From positions 21,429,434 to 21,493,433 of the forward strand of contig OY986969.1 of the NCBI GenBank assembly GCA_963920575.1: a stretch of DNA of 64,000 nucleotides. The letters run 5' to 3'. A program made the translations under genes and the position numbers. Below the pieces are notes generated by a model, which did no database searches, was not told where the DNA came from, and saw nothing but the letters and a program-made list of their open reading frames with translations. Each line of letters opens with the position of its first letter. Within the stretch, counting starts at the first letter, position 1. The stretch comes from Narthecium ossifragum. Taxonomy: Eukaryota > Streptophyta > Magnoliopsida > Dioscoreales > Nartheciaceae. Below are positions 44,441 to 56,723 of this stretch, one piece after another.

Positions 44441-45105
44441 TCATAGGGAACGATTTTTTTAACTCTTAAATAGATTTTTAGGAGGTGAATGCTAGAAAAG
44501 GTCTACAGTTAGCTAAGTAGTCACAACTATTGAAGCTATTGGTGGTTGAATGGCACCCGGAATTTTGTGATCCTAATTTCATAGGTAGGGGTATAGATTT
44601 AATACTATTAGTTAGTGGCAGAGTGGAGATGCTTTGAGATCTATAAAGAGGTTTTGTGGATAAGGTCATGTGAGGGGGGAGGTTAATGGGATGTTCTGAT
44701 GATGGGCTTTGATTTGTAAAGATTTGATTAAGCTATCTTGGAGTGTTTGAATTGCTTTAATGCTGTGTTTTTATGCTATGACAGGGTGATCTTAATGAAA
44801 ATGCTTTATTAAAGTTAGGAAATCATTCATGACATGACTGAATAATTTAGATATTGGACGAGTTTGAATCACCATGACATAACTGAACCTATACTATGTG
44901 ATTTAATTTGATGACAAAGTGATCTGTAGAGATTGTGGATCTGAAGCTATAGAGTGATTACGGCCTTAGTCGCTATCTTACCCGCTATTGTGTTATAGTC
45001 GAGGTACTATTTCATGCCTTCTACTAAGCTATTGACTTCTATGTTTGCAAAGTTATAGTTTTGTAAAGTAGTATAAAGTTCTAATCTTCTGCATCATGAC
45101 CTTAT
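44441..45105. other. Unassigned AT-rich DNA
   Basis: No recognisable gene, repeat or RNA. Possibly captured intronic sequence between the kinase and MAGO fragments. Confidence 0.3.
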
Positions 45106-45112
45106 CTTTATG

Positions 45113-45278
45113 GAGTTCGAGTTCATGGAGTTTGAGTTTCGCCCGAAGAGGAAGTTGCGGTATGCCAACAACTCCAACTACATCAACGACGATATGATAC
45201 GGAAGGAGATCTTCCTCGCCCCCGCCATCCTCCCCAAGGCCGCAGGATCATCACCAATTTCAATGCCGAGAATCAGGC
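45113..45278 (+). pseudogene. MAGO NASHI (exon junction complex) exon fragment, frameshifted
   Basis: The frame reads [20 protein letters not shown] then [17 protein letters not shown], nearly identical to the start of MAGO ([34 protein letters not shown]), the partner of Y14 in the exon junction complex. After it the frame shifts near 45240 and CRRII-like residues continue in another frame. Residues further on ([15 protein letters not shown], 45281-45325) look more like a J-domain helix, so a second fragment may be fused. Confidence 0.75.
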
Positions 45279-45364
45279 CGGTGCGTCTGAGACGGAGGTC
45301 AAGATGGCGTTTAGGAAGCTAGCTTTGCAGCTGTGGCTTTGAGCAGCAAATGATTTTCCCCCCA

Positions 45365-45564
45365 NNNNNNNNNNNNNNNNNNNNNNNNNNNNNNNNNNNN
45401 NNNNNNNNNNNNNNNNNNNNNNNNNNNNNNNNNNNNNNNNNNNNNNNNNNNNNNNNNNNNNNNNNNNNNNNNNNNNNNNNNNNNNNNNNNNNNNNNNNNN
45501 NNNNNNNNNNNNNNNNNNNNNNNNNNNNNNNNNNNNNNNNNNNNNNNNNNNNNNNNNNNNNNNN
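45365..45564. other. Assembly gap (200 N)
   Basis: Exactly 200 unknown bases; a round number usually marks a gap of unknown true size. Frames running across it (45311-45832) are artefacts. Confidence 0.98.
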
Positions 45565-45565
45565 A

Positions 45566-45867
<302 letters not shown>

Positions 45868-46260
45868 GCGGTGAGATTGCGGTGGTGCACGAAGTAGCTG
45901 AACTCCATCTCGGGGCGGAGGTTGGGGTACGACTTCCGGATCACGAGATAGAAAGACATCGCTGTCTGTGAGCCGTCGGACAGGCCTTCATTTGAGCAGG
46001 ATCCGACAGCGTGGGAGAGATCGTGGGCGATGCGGTCGGAGGAGCGTAGGAGAAGGGCAACCTCGGTGAACGAGTTGCAGCGGAGTGTTCCCTCGGCCGC
46101 GATCCTTGTGGCGTCAGTGGGGGTGCTCCAGTTGAGCTTGGGGACAGTGGCGCCAGAGGCGGGGCTGGGGAGGAGGAAGCGCTTGGGGGAAGTGGATGAG
46201 GATGGTGTGGGGCTTGAAGAGGCGCCGGCGTCGGATTTATGTGTGTGTGTATAGGAAGGC
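45868..46260 (-). other. Open, GC-rich minus-strand stretch, possibly another captured exon
   Basis: The minus strand is open from about 46260 to 45850 with protein-like composition (for example KLNWSTPTDATRIAAEGTL, MSFYLVIRKSYPNLRPEMEF). I do not recognise the family. It lies next to the ACC oxidase fragment and may be part of the same collage. Confidence 0.3.
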
Positions 46261-46499
46261 CGGAGGCCCGGAGATGCGGCCGACGGTGGGGTTGTAGTCA
46301 GATGGGGGACAGTGTCACTGGGCGTGCCGTCACGTGACCCGCACGTGACGTCCCTCCGTTAGGTATAGGAACGGCGTCAGCACCATGTCCCACATTGAAA
46401 GGTTTTAGGAAGTCCAGGGTATTAATTGTTAAAATTGAAAGTATAGGGTCTTAATCGTTAAATTTGTAAAACTTGAGGGTAGTAAATGGTAATTTACCC
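46261..46499 (-). mobile_element. Right end of a Mutator-like element or MITE
   Basis: On the minus strand the sequence starts AGGGTAAATTACCATTTACT and runs through AT-rich repeats of the type TTAACGATTAAGACCCTATA into a GC-rich part with a hairpin CGTCACGTG-ACCCG-CACGTGACG (about 46330-46352). This is the usual appearance of a long terminal repeat of a DNA element that captures gene fragments. The opposite end was not found, possibly hidden by the gap or the LTR insertion. Confidence 0.35.
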
Positions 46500-46539
46500 T
46501 AAAAATAAATTTTATCTTGTCATACTCAATATATAAATA

Positions 46540-46654
46540 AACTCAATATATTCTCTATCTTTATTTCTTTCACTATTTTCTCTCTCCTACTTTATCTCAT
46601 TATTTTCTCTCTCTTCTTTCCATCTCCTACTTTATTCCTCTATTTTCTTTCTCC

Positions 46655-46728
<74 letters not shown>

Positions 46729-47460
46729 ATTCTCTCTTTGCTTTCTCTCTACTACTTTATCTCTCTCTTCTTTCTCTCTCCTACTTTCTCTCTCTCTTCT
46801 TTCTCTCTCCTACTTTCTCTCTCTACTCCCTCTCTCTACTTTCAAAGAGAAAAAAATATGAAAGAAAACGTAGAGAGAGAAAAAACATTGGACAAAGAGC
46901 ATTGTGAGAGAAAATAGGAGTGAGAAAGTAGAGAGAGAACATAGAAGTAGGAATGTAGAGAGAGAGGTAGATATAGAAAAAAAGGAGAGAGGAATTAGAG
47001 AGAGAAAATAGAGAGAAGAAGTACAAAGAGAAAATAAGAAAGGAAGTAGAGAGACAAAGTAGACAAAGAAAATAGGAGAGTAAGTAGAAAGAGAAAATAT
47101 GAGAGAAGAAGTAGAGAGAGAAAATATGAGAGAGGAAGTAGAAGATAAAGTAGAACGAAAATAAGAGAGATGAAGTAGAGAAAGAAAATAAGAGAGAGAT
47201 AATAACAGAGAGGAAGTAGAGAAAGAAAGTTGAGAGAAAATAGGAGGGTTGAAACAGAGAGAGAAGGTAGAAAAAGAAAATGGGAGATAAAGCGGAGAGA
47301 AAATAGGAAGCAGAGTGATAAAATAGCATTAAGGAAGTGGAAAGAGAAAGTAGAGAGTAAATTGGAGAGAGAAAATGGTATCGAGGATGTAGAGAGAGAA
47401 AATAGGAGAGAGAGTAGAGAGAAAATAGGAGAGAAGAGGTAGAGATATTAGGGGAGAGAA
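46540..47460. repeat. Pyrimidine tract, (TA)n and 600-bp purine tract in mirror arrangement
   Basis: 46540-46840 is almost pure C/T (CTCTCTCCTACTTT units) interrupted by a (TA)n microsatellite (about 46657-46726). From about 46850 to 47460 the strand switches to almost pure A/G (GAGAGAAAATAGGAGAGA and AGTAGAGAG units). The two halves are complementary in unit content, so the whole can fold back. Confidence 0.85.
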
Positions 47461-48012
47461 AATTAGTTAAATTATTAAATAAATTAAATAATGGTTTTTT
47501 CAAAGAAAGTCAAAAGAAAAAGAAAATGCGTGAAAATGTAAATGTAAGTAAGTTTTTTATGCCCCATTACCCACCTCTTATGGGTGGTAAAATTTACACC
47601 CTCTTTACTCTCATATTAGAATAAAATTTATCTTAAAATAAATTCTAAATTGCTATAATAAGTAAATGGGATGAACAAGCACCCACTCTACACTCTTACT
47701 AAACACACCCTGAAAATAAGGAAGCTTGCTCAAGTCGAGTAATAAGACTCAACTAATTTCTTTAATTAATTTACAATATTCCTAAAATCATTATATTAAC
47801 AAAAATGTCCCCTCCTATTTTCTTTAATCGAAAAAACCTGTGTTTACAAAATTACCCTAAGGGTTAGTTGCCGATGAATATGTGGTGAATACTTGCTATG
47901 AATTGTTTGAAGTTAGAAGCCTAGGCAAAAAAATTACAAAAACCCGTCATAATTGATATTTTCAATTTTCAGAATTTTATGTTGAAATAAGCTCCGTAGA
48001 AATTGTTTTCAT
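47341..48012. repeat. Left copy of a roughly 690-bp direct repeat
   Basis: This copy matches 49365-49990 plus 51876-51949 closely, from AGAGAAAGTAGAGAGTAAATTGGAG through AAGTCGAGTAATAAGACTCAACTAA to AATAAGCTCCGTAGAAAT. The right copy is split by a Mutator-like element. Between the copies lie a CACTA end and a LINE fragment. Confidence 0.85.
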
Positions 48013-48299
48013 CTCAGTTTTTGGTTGTGATTAAACATCACATTTGACCACGGTTTCCCTCTAAAACCGATATCTAAACCCATTAATAAGACACAGTTAA
48101 ATTATTTTCATCTCAGTTTTTAAACCCTTTAATCACACACATTAACTGTGATTGAAACCTATAATACATCTCAGTTTATAAACGTGATTGAATTAAACTA
48201 CTTTCAATCACACCCAAGTAGATCACAGTTTGGAAACCGTGATGGATGTGAATAGATGACAGGGAAAAACCGTGATTATTATAGTTTTTTCTAGTAGTG
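48013..48299. mobile_element. Terminal part of a CACTA (En/Spm) transposon
   Basis: The right end TTTTTTCTAGTAGTG (48285-48299) is the reverse complement of CACTACTAGAAAAAA, the standard plant CACTA terminus. The 280 bp before it carry many ATCACAGTT/AACTGTGAT and CTCAGTTT subterminal repeats. The left terminus is missing, so it is a fragment. Confidence 0.65.
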
Positions 48300-49361
48300 C
48301 TTTCAGCAGCTTCAACTTATTTATGGCTCTGTTCGCGAGAGATTAACATTGCAGATGGCACGACTAATCCAATGTGGCGTGGTGTGTGGGCATTACCAGT
48401 TGGCCCTCGCGTCAAACAGTTTATATGGAAACTGCTGAAGAATAGATTGCCAACAAGGGATGCATTATGGACTTTTTGCATGCAATCGAAAAGGGAATGC
48501 CCTAGATGTGGTTCGCCAGTTGAATTGGTTCAACACAATTTTTGGGAATGTAGATTCGCTGCAACGGTATAGAGCATTGTCTTTCAGGATGTGCATATGC
48601 AATACAATGGATTAGAGGAGTTAGTGGCATTGTTATGGAAATCTTCAACATATAGAGAGGTTAGATGGAAGAAAACCATGGTGGCCTACGGGCTCTGGCT
48701 ACTATGGAAGGAAAGGAATGAAGTGTTATGGACTGGAGATCGTGTTCAACCTTCAATTCTTGCAATTCGGGTTAATAGGCAAGCAAGGGAGTTTTGGAGA
48801 GCCAAAGGGTGGTATGTGGACGGCCCCTCTAATGCAACTGGGCGCACCAAAGGTGGAAATGGATGTATATTACAAGTGGATTCAGCTTGGAGAGAGGCAA
48901 GTTGGGAGGCAGGTATTGGCATTGTTTGTTTCTCTAATTAATACTGAGAAGGAGGAGTGGACGGCTAAAGCCAAACTTAAGGCGTTGTCGGTAGAGGAAG
49001 CAGAGTTAAATGGTGGTAGAGGAAGGCTTACGTTTGACATGGTGCAAAGGAGCAAAGAAAGTCTTGGTGGAATCTGACTCTAAGGATGTGATCAACTACT
49101 TGGCTGGTAAGGAGGTGTGGCCTACGTATCTAGAGGCGAGGTTGTGTAAGGTTTGGACAATGTCATGTCAATTTGGGGGTGTTTTGTTCTCTTTTATCCC
49201 TAGAGATAGGAACAATGTAGCTGATGGTCTATCTAAAGAGGCCCTTGCTCTTCCGTTGGGGACTGTGTTGGTCGGGGGGGAGTCGCCCTCAACCAACGGA
49301 TAGAATTCTATCTTGATGTAGTTATGTAACCCAGCCTTTGGCTCAACTAATCAAAAAAAAA
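48300..49361 (+). mobile_element. 5'-truncated LINE fragment (zf-RVT + RNase H)
   Basis: Plus-strand frames give YLWLCSREI, GVWALPVGPRVKQFIWKLL (zf-RVT), CPRCGSPVELVQHNFWECRF and WLLWKERNEV, then after frameshifts an RNase H part (VESDSKDVINYLAGKE, FSFIPRDRNNVADGLSKEAL). The 3' end CCAGCCTTTGGCTCAACTAA with an A10 tail matches the LINE at 62880. Several frameshifts and stops; not functional. Confidence 0.85.
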
Positions 49362-49364
49362 ATG

Positions 49365-49990
49365 GAGAGAGAAAGTAGAGAGTAAATTGGAGAGAGAAAA
49401 TGGTATCGAGGATGTAGAGAGAGAAAATAGGAGAGAGAGAGAGCAGAGAGAAAATAGGAGAGATAAAGTCAAGAGAGAAGAGGTAGAGATATTAGGGGAG
49501 AGAAAATTAGTTAAATTATTAAATAAATTAAATAATGGTTTTTTTCAAAGAAAGCCAAAAGAAAAAGAAAATGCGTAAAAATGTAAATGTACGTAAGTTT
49601 TTTACGCCCCATTACCCACCTCTCATGGGTGGTAAAATTTACACCCTCTTTACTCTCATATTAGGATAAAATTTATCTTAAGATATATTCTAAATTGCTA
49701 TCCGAACATAAGTAAATGGGATGAACAAGCACCCACTCTACACTCTTACCAAACACACCCTGAAAATAAAATATAGGAAGCTTGCTCAAGTCGAGTAATA
49801 AGACTCAACTAATTTCTTTAATTAATTTACAATATTCCTAAAATCATTATATTAACAAAAATGTCCCTCCTATCTTCTTTAATCTAAAAAACCTGTGTTT
49901 ACAAAATTACCCTAAGGGTTAGTTGCCGATGAATATGCGGTGAATACTTGCTATGAATTGTTTGAAGTTAGAAGCCTAGGCAAAAAAATT
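49365..49990. repeat. Right copy of the roughly 690-bp direct repeat (first part)
   Basis: Begins directly after the LINE A-tail and parallels 47345-47945 with small indels. The remainder continues at 51876-51949, beyond the inserted Mutator-like element. Confidence 0.85.
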
Positions 49991-51875
49991 GGGGGAATCG
50001 GCCGGAGCCCATGAAAAGGGACTTATTTTGCTAATAAAATAGCATAAACTGTTTTTGGGGCAAAAGCCCAGTCCACTGGGCAAAAAGCCTATGTTAACGT
50101 AGTCCTACGAAACACTTCCCCTTCTGCCGAGAACCGAGGAGGCGACGATGACGGCGTGTAGAACGGCGGCGATGAGCACGGCGTAGAGAAGCCCTCTTCT
50201 TCCTCTCCTCCGCTCATCCTCACTTCCTCCTTCGTCCCCTCCCTCTCCTCCTCCCTCATAGTATACAGCGCCCTAGACGGACCGTAGCGCATCGCCTGCC
50301 AAAATGCCACCTCCCCATCCTCCGCCTCCGCCTCCGCCGCTGCAGGTCTCTTCCTGGGGACAGGAACATCTCCTTGGAAACGTCATCTCTGCCCCAGCTC
50401 TTAGGGTCTGCTTCGGCGGTGGTGGTGCGGGGAGGTGGTGCGCGAGCCGGCGATGGGATCCCGGCGAGGTGTGGTCGGGGGTCGCGATCGGCTTGGGAGG
50501 AAGGAGATCTGAGGGAAGAGGAGAGAGAAGGGGGGAAGGAGGTGGCAAGGCGGTTGACGTGGGCAATGAGGAAGGCGGTGGCGGCATGGTGACGGCAGAG
50601 AACAGAGGAAGCGGGCGATCGGCGAGATGGGTTTCGAAGAGAGACGTGGGTGTTGCGCGGCTGCGGAGAGAAGGAGATGAAGAGGAAGGAAACGGCGGAG
50701 GGCACAGCTGAGGGGAACGACGGAGGATGGCTAGACAGCGTCGATGCAAGGATGGACGACGCTGGCGAGGAAGGAAAAAGAGCAGCGGAAGAAGAAGGAA
50801 CGCCGGGTTTGGGCGGATCGAAGGAGGAGTGACTTCACTCCTATTGCTGACATCAGCATTATAAACACCCAAATACACTAATTAATCCAGACTAAATTCT
50901 CCCAAGCACAAATAAATTCCTAAAAATTAAACTAAAACTTTATTAACTAATAATAAAAGCAGAAAAAACATAGAGTATCAGTATTATAAACAGCCAAAGA
51001 GTTTTTCTATCACTCAATCGACTGAGTTTTCTCTCACTGGATTGAGTTTTCTCTCAATTGAATGAGTTTTTGAATTTTCTCTCGCTGGACTGAGTTTTCT
51101 CTCAATGGACTGAGTTTTCAATGGACTGAGTTTTCTCTCAATGGATTGAGCTTTCTCTCAATGGATTGAGTTTTCTCTCACTATACTGGGTTTTCTCTCA
51201 CCAGACTGAGTTTTTACTCAATGGATTGATTTTTCGTTTTCTCTCACTGAACTAAGTTTTCTCTCACTGGATTGAGTTTTCTCTCACTGGACTAAGTTTT
51301 CTCTCACTGGATTGATTTTTCGTTTTCTCTCATTGAACTGAGTTTTCTCTCACTGATTTGAGTTTTCTTCAATGGATTGAGTTTTCTTTCAATAGACTGA
51401 TTTTTCATTTTCTCTCAATGAACTGAGTTTTCTCTTTTAATTTGGTTTGAGTTTTCTCTCACTGGACTGAGTTTTCTCTCAATCGACTGAGTTTTCTCTC
51501 AATCAACACGTGGACTCTTTTAACCGCACGACACGATGACCAACTCCTCTGTCGCCACTGACCCACTTTATTTGTTGCACACTCTCTCTCTCCCTCTCCC
51601 TCTCCATTGCATTTATTTGCTATACCATCTTAGTTAATGGCTGGCCCCACTTGCATTTAATGTCTTCTTGCATTTAATGAAAACATACTACACCCTCTCT
51701 CTCTCCCTCTCCCTCTCCATTGCATTTATTTGCTACACCATCATTACATGTGGAATAACTAATCTCGTGGAACAACTTAACTAATCTATAAATTGAGTTT
51801 TTGGCTTAAAACTTATGAACCGGTTTTTTAAGTAATAAAGATTGGATAATATGGTGTTTTAGCCGATTATCCCCA
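49991..51875. mobile_element. Mutator-like (Pack-MULE-type) element with 9-bp target duplication
   Basis: Left end GGGGGAATCGGC and right end GCCGATTATCCCC are short inverted repeats, flanked by AAAAAAATT on both sides (49982-49990 and 51876-51884). The repeat that it interrupts confirms the borders. The left half holds GC-rich, gene-like DNA (50100-50830) with no family I can recognise; the right half holds a minisatellite. No transposase. Confidence 0.75.
51000..51510. repeat. Minisatellite of GACTGAGTTTTCTCTCAATG units
   Basis: About 25 head-to-tail copies of an 18-21-bp unit (CTGAGTTTTCTCTCA-CTGGA / -ATGGA variants) fill the interval, with local deletions to TTTTCGTTTTCTCTC. It lies inside the Mutator-like element. 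Downstream, a CTCTCCATTGCATTTATTTGCTA block occurs twice (about 51600 and 51715). Confidence 0.9.
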
Positions 51876-51949
51876 AAAAAAATTACAAAAACCCGTCATA
51901 ATTGATATTTTAAATTTTCAGAATTTTATGTTGAAATAAGCTCCGTAGA

Positions 51950-52200
51950 AATAACACATACGAGATCGTGTCATACATATTCATCAACTAATCACACTTG
52001 TTTGTTGATGTTTCGTATTAATATTTATGTGGGTAATTAGTTGAACTGACTTGGTCGAGATTGATGACGAGGGAGCTTACGTGTAACTCTGGAGTTATGC
52101 AATCGGGTCAAACAAAATTTTAAATTTATTAAAATGCATGACAAAAACCGTAAGCATTGTTAATGACATTAAAGAAGAAGAAGAAGAAGAAAAAGGGGCT
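51950..52200. other. DBR4 distal upstream region
   Basis: AT-rich, no genes; a short (GAA)n tract at about 52171-52190 precedes the promoter. Confidence 0.4.
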
Positions 52201-52207
52201 CTTCTGC

Positions 52208-52266
52208 CACGTGTCACTTAGATAGACGTCACCATTGACGTCATTCCCCGATCGATCTTTAAATAC
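52208..52266 (+). promoter_or_regulatory. DBR4 promoter: G-box, two GACGTC sites, TATA-like box
   Basis: CCACGTGTC (CACGTG at 52208-52213), AGACGTCACC (GACGTC about 52225-52230) and a full TGACGTCA (52236-52243) sit just upstream of TTTAAATA (about 52258-52265), 130 bp before the start codon. TGACG motifs are bound by TGA-class bZIP factors, which mediate salicylate- and xenobiotic-responsive expression in plants. Use at this gene is inferred. Confidence 0.5.
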
Positions 52267-52392
52267 TGACTTGTCTGCAGTGATCCTCATCACTTGAGTG
52301 AGGAGGAGGAGGCGCCTGCAACTGCAAGAGCTCTTGTCTACATATATAAAGCTAGATATATTTCAGTCTAGCTAGCTAGAGATATATTAGAT

Positions 52393-54076
<1,684 letters not shown>

Positions 54077-54784
54077 CTGCATGCATGCATGCATGCATAT
54101 ATATGGTAATTATATATGGAGTTCCTCCTCCAAAGTTCTTGGAGAGATATGATTTCATTTGACTTCAATAAGTACTTATATATATATATATGGGAAGAGG
54201 CAAATAAACTGTTGTAGTACGTTTCGATTTTCTGTATACATGTTTAATTGGAATTAATGAAATCAGGGTGTTTATCCGAGATAGTTTTAAATTTGTATGT
54301 TTCATATATATTAATATATATATATATATGTTGAACGCGAAAGAGATCGATGCAGCTTAATTGATACATAGTACTGATCAGTGCATAGTGTACAGGTAAA
54401 AGCTTGTTTGTAGCTTGTTTGTGATCTCTGATATAGTAGTTATTAATTCAGATTTTGATAGCAGCAATTTAATTATGCAAGAAATTATGTTGGAATGTCA
54501 GTAACATTGAAAACTAAAGCAGCCAGGCTGTATTATGCCGAACTAATTATATTTTGGGATTAACTACACAACACACACACGCATCTATATATATATATAC
54601 CTGAAACACTTCACAACTATATACATAAATCTCATTCTGACTCCTATTTTACAATAAAATCCCTCATGTTAATTGAGCTCGAATTAGTTCCTGACGAATA
54701 TGCTACAAATATGCTCTGATCAACTCCTAATGTTGGCGCTTCTACGTTCAGATCTGGAACTCTTCATCCTTTCATGGTTCCAAG
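54077..54784. other. DBR4 3' UTR and flank
   Basis: Begins with an ATGC/GCAT repeat (54079-54100) and several short (AT)n tracts (about 54178-54192, 54310-54330, 54585-54600). No gene. Confidence 0.4.
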
Positions 54785-55327
54785 TAGGGCTGGCAATCCG
54801 GGTCGTAACCCGTGAACCCGACCCGACTCGATTCAAAATAAACGGATTCGGGTTGGATATAATCAGTTTCAGGTCATAAATGGGTTGACCCGTTTATGAC
54901 CCGCAAATGAATGGGTCGGGTCGGTCAGACGGGTCAACCCGTTTATCCCCGAGATCACCCCAGCGTCGACAACGAGCCTCACAGATCATGACCACGACCG
55001 ACCACGAAGCCCGATCGCCGTCCACGACCGCGAGCCCCACCGCTGTCTTAGCTCCCCACCTCCTCTAAGGCCGACAACCCCGAAGCCCAGCACCAGATTC
55101 GATGACGCCCACCAATGCCATCGACGCTGCTCTAATGCTGTCGCTCGGCCGCCCTGCCTTGCCGAGATCTCTACGAGCTCCATCACCCCTCTGACCCTCT
55201 CGGATCCGGCACCACCACCGCTTGATTCCCCCGTCTTCGCCCTCCCCAACACTATTTAACACCGGATCTGTGACCCCCTCACCGCTATGACTCTCTCCCG
55301 ACCCGCGAACCCGAATTGTCACCTCTA
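54785..55327. mobile_element. hAT-type MITE with GGGTCGGGT-rich interior
   Basis: Left end TAGGGCTGGCAATCCGGGT and right end (reverse complement TAGAGGTGACAATTCGGGT) are imperfect inverted repeats of the TAGGG-TGGCAA type. The left part is packed with GACCCG/CGGGTC words; the right part is GC-rich without a recognisable gene. Target duplication is unclear (GTTCCAAG left, ATTTCAAA right). Confidence 0.5.
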
Positions 55328-55926
55328 ATTTCAAAGCAATTTGTGTTTGTGTCAAAGATCAAGGACCTGAAAAAGTTGGTCAAGGAGTGGGATAGAAGGG
55401 AGGCTAGGCAAAAGGTTTTTGGCATCGGCAAAAGGTTTTTGGCATCGGCAAAAGGGTGGAGGGGTGTTTAGAGAATCCAGACAAGCTAGAACAAGCTAGA
55501 AGAGGAAGGAGGGCTATCGGAGATGGAGGAAGCTCATATCAAGGAACTAGAGGAACAGTGGAGGTCTGCTATGGAGGAAGGGCAACTCAAAGAGGAGAGA
55601 GGAGAGAGAAAATGTTTGGAAAAAAGGAAAATAGAAAAAAGGTATTTTGGTCTTTTGTCATGCATTTTAGGTTTTATTCACCTAAAATTATTTGCTTGAA
55701 GCTAATAACAATTTACGTGGAGCTAGTAACAAATGCCACCCTATTTTAGGGCTATGGCCAAATCCCGCTTATTTTAGATGGCCAAAAAGGAAGTAGTTTT
55801 TTTTTCTCGAATTATTCATAGATATATTCTTTCCAAGTGCCTTCTTTCATCTCAAATTAATTGTCTTTCTTTTATTTGTTCCACATAGAGATGAGAGGGG
55901 AACTCGAGGAGACCACGAATATATTC
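55328..55926. other. Intergenic with a 22-bp tandem duplication
   Basis: GGCAAAAGGTTTTTGGCATC is repeated in tandem around 55409-55455. An open frame reading KIKDLKKLVKEWDRREARQ precedes it and could be a LINE endonuclease-linker scrap. Nothing else is recognised. Confidence 0.35.
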
Positions 55927-56151
55927 TCATGCTGAAACTGGAGAAAGAAGGGGCTTATTTGAGAAGAAAGACTCCAAGTTGTCCATGGTCAGCTGAACCA
56001 GACCATTGACTGATTCTGGAGTGAGGGCAGCGCTATGAGCTGATAAGACCACATTCTCCATTCCAAAGAGCTCTTGGGGCACATCGGGCTCATGCTCGAA
56101 CACATCCAGACCAGCACCCCCAATCTCTCCTTTCACCAGACACCTCACCTA
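55927..56151 (-). pseudogene. Terminal exon of a hydroxypyruvate/glyoxylate reductase-like gene (HPR3-type)
   Basis: After a splice-acceptor-like TTTATAG the minus strand reads LVKGEIGGAGLDVFEHEPDV, then PQELFGMENVVLSAH, and ends FFSNKPLLSPVSA with a stop. This is the C-terminal exon of plant D-isomer-specific 2-hydroxyacid dehydrogenases (GGAGLDVFE-EP-VP-EL, NVVLSPH). No upstream exon with the NAD-binding loop or catalytic Arg/Glu is present, so it is an isolated relic. Confidence 0.8.
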
Positions 56152-56239
56152 TAAATTTTCAATGGGCTAAATTTATAGGTCCTTTGAGAATTTTCATGTG
56201 GGCAGCCCGGGCTGTACCCACTCTTAGATCCGCCCCTGC

Positions 56240-56723
56240 TCCAAGCTCTTGAGGCTAATCACACTTGGTCTCTCCAGCCCCTCCCTCCTGGCAAAACACC
56301 CATAGACTGCAAATGGGTTTTTAAAACCAAACTTCGGGCCAGCGGATCCATTGAGAGGTATAAGAATCGGTTGGTGGTCGAAGGCCATACTCAAGTGGAA
56401 GATTTGGATTTTCAGGACACTTTTGCTCCTGTTGCAAAAATAGTAACGGTGTGCTGTGTTTTAGCTATCGCCGCTGCCAGAAATTCGACCCTACACCAGT
56501 TAGATGTCAACAATGCCTTCCCCCATGGTGATCTGGAAGAAGAGATGATCTCCATGCGCCCTCCTCCTACTTCTTTTCGTAAGGGGGAGACTCAGGTTTT
56601 CCACTTACGTACATAAGTCCTTATATGGCCTAAAGCAGGCTTCCCGCCAGCGGTTTTCTAAACTTTCCACGGCTCTTATTGACCTTGATTTTACATAGTC
56701 ACATGCCGATCATTCTCTTTTCA
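56240..56723 (+). mobile_element. Ty1/copia retrotransposon, reverse transcriptase N-terminal part (degenerate)
   Basis: The frame carries CKWVFKTKL, ERYKNRLVV, DFQDTFAPVAKI and LDVNNAFPHGDLEEEMIS, the classic start of the copia RT domain. A frameshift near 56610 then puts the SLYGLKQASR region in another frame. The element is cut here by the LINE and resumes at 62882. Confidence 0.88.

Noticed and set aside
46823..47503. 226-codon minus-strand open frame
   Set aside because: It is the translation of a purine-rich simple repeat (Ser/Leu/Phe/Tyr runs), not a gene.
50273..50878. 201-codon and 149-codon minus-strand frames in the Mutator-like element
   Set aside because: Pro/Ser/Arg-rich translation of GC-rich DNA with overlapping frames on both strands; no family recognised, no splice or promoter evidence.
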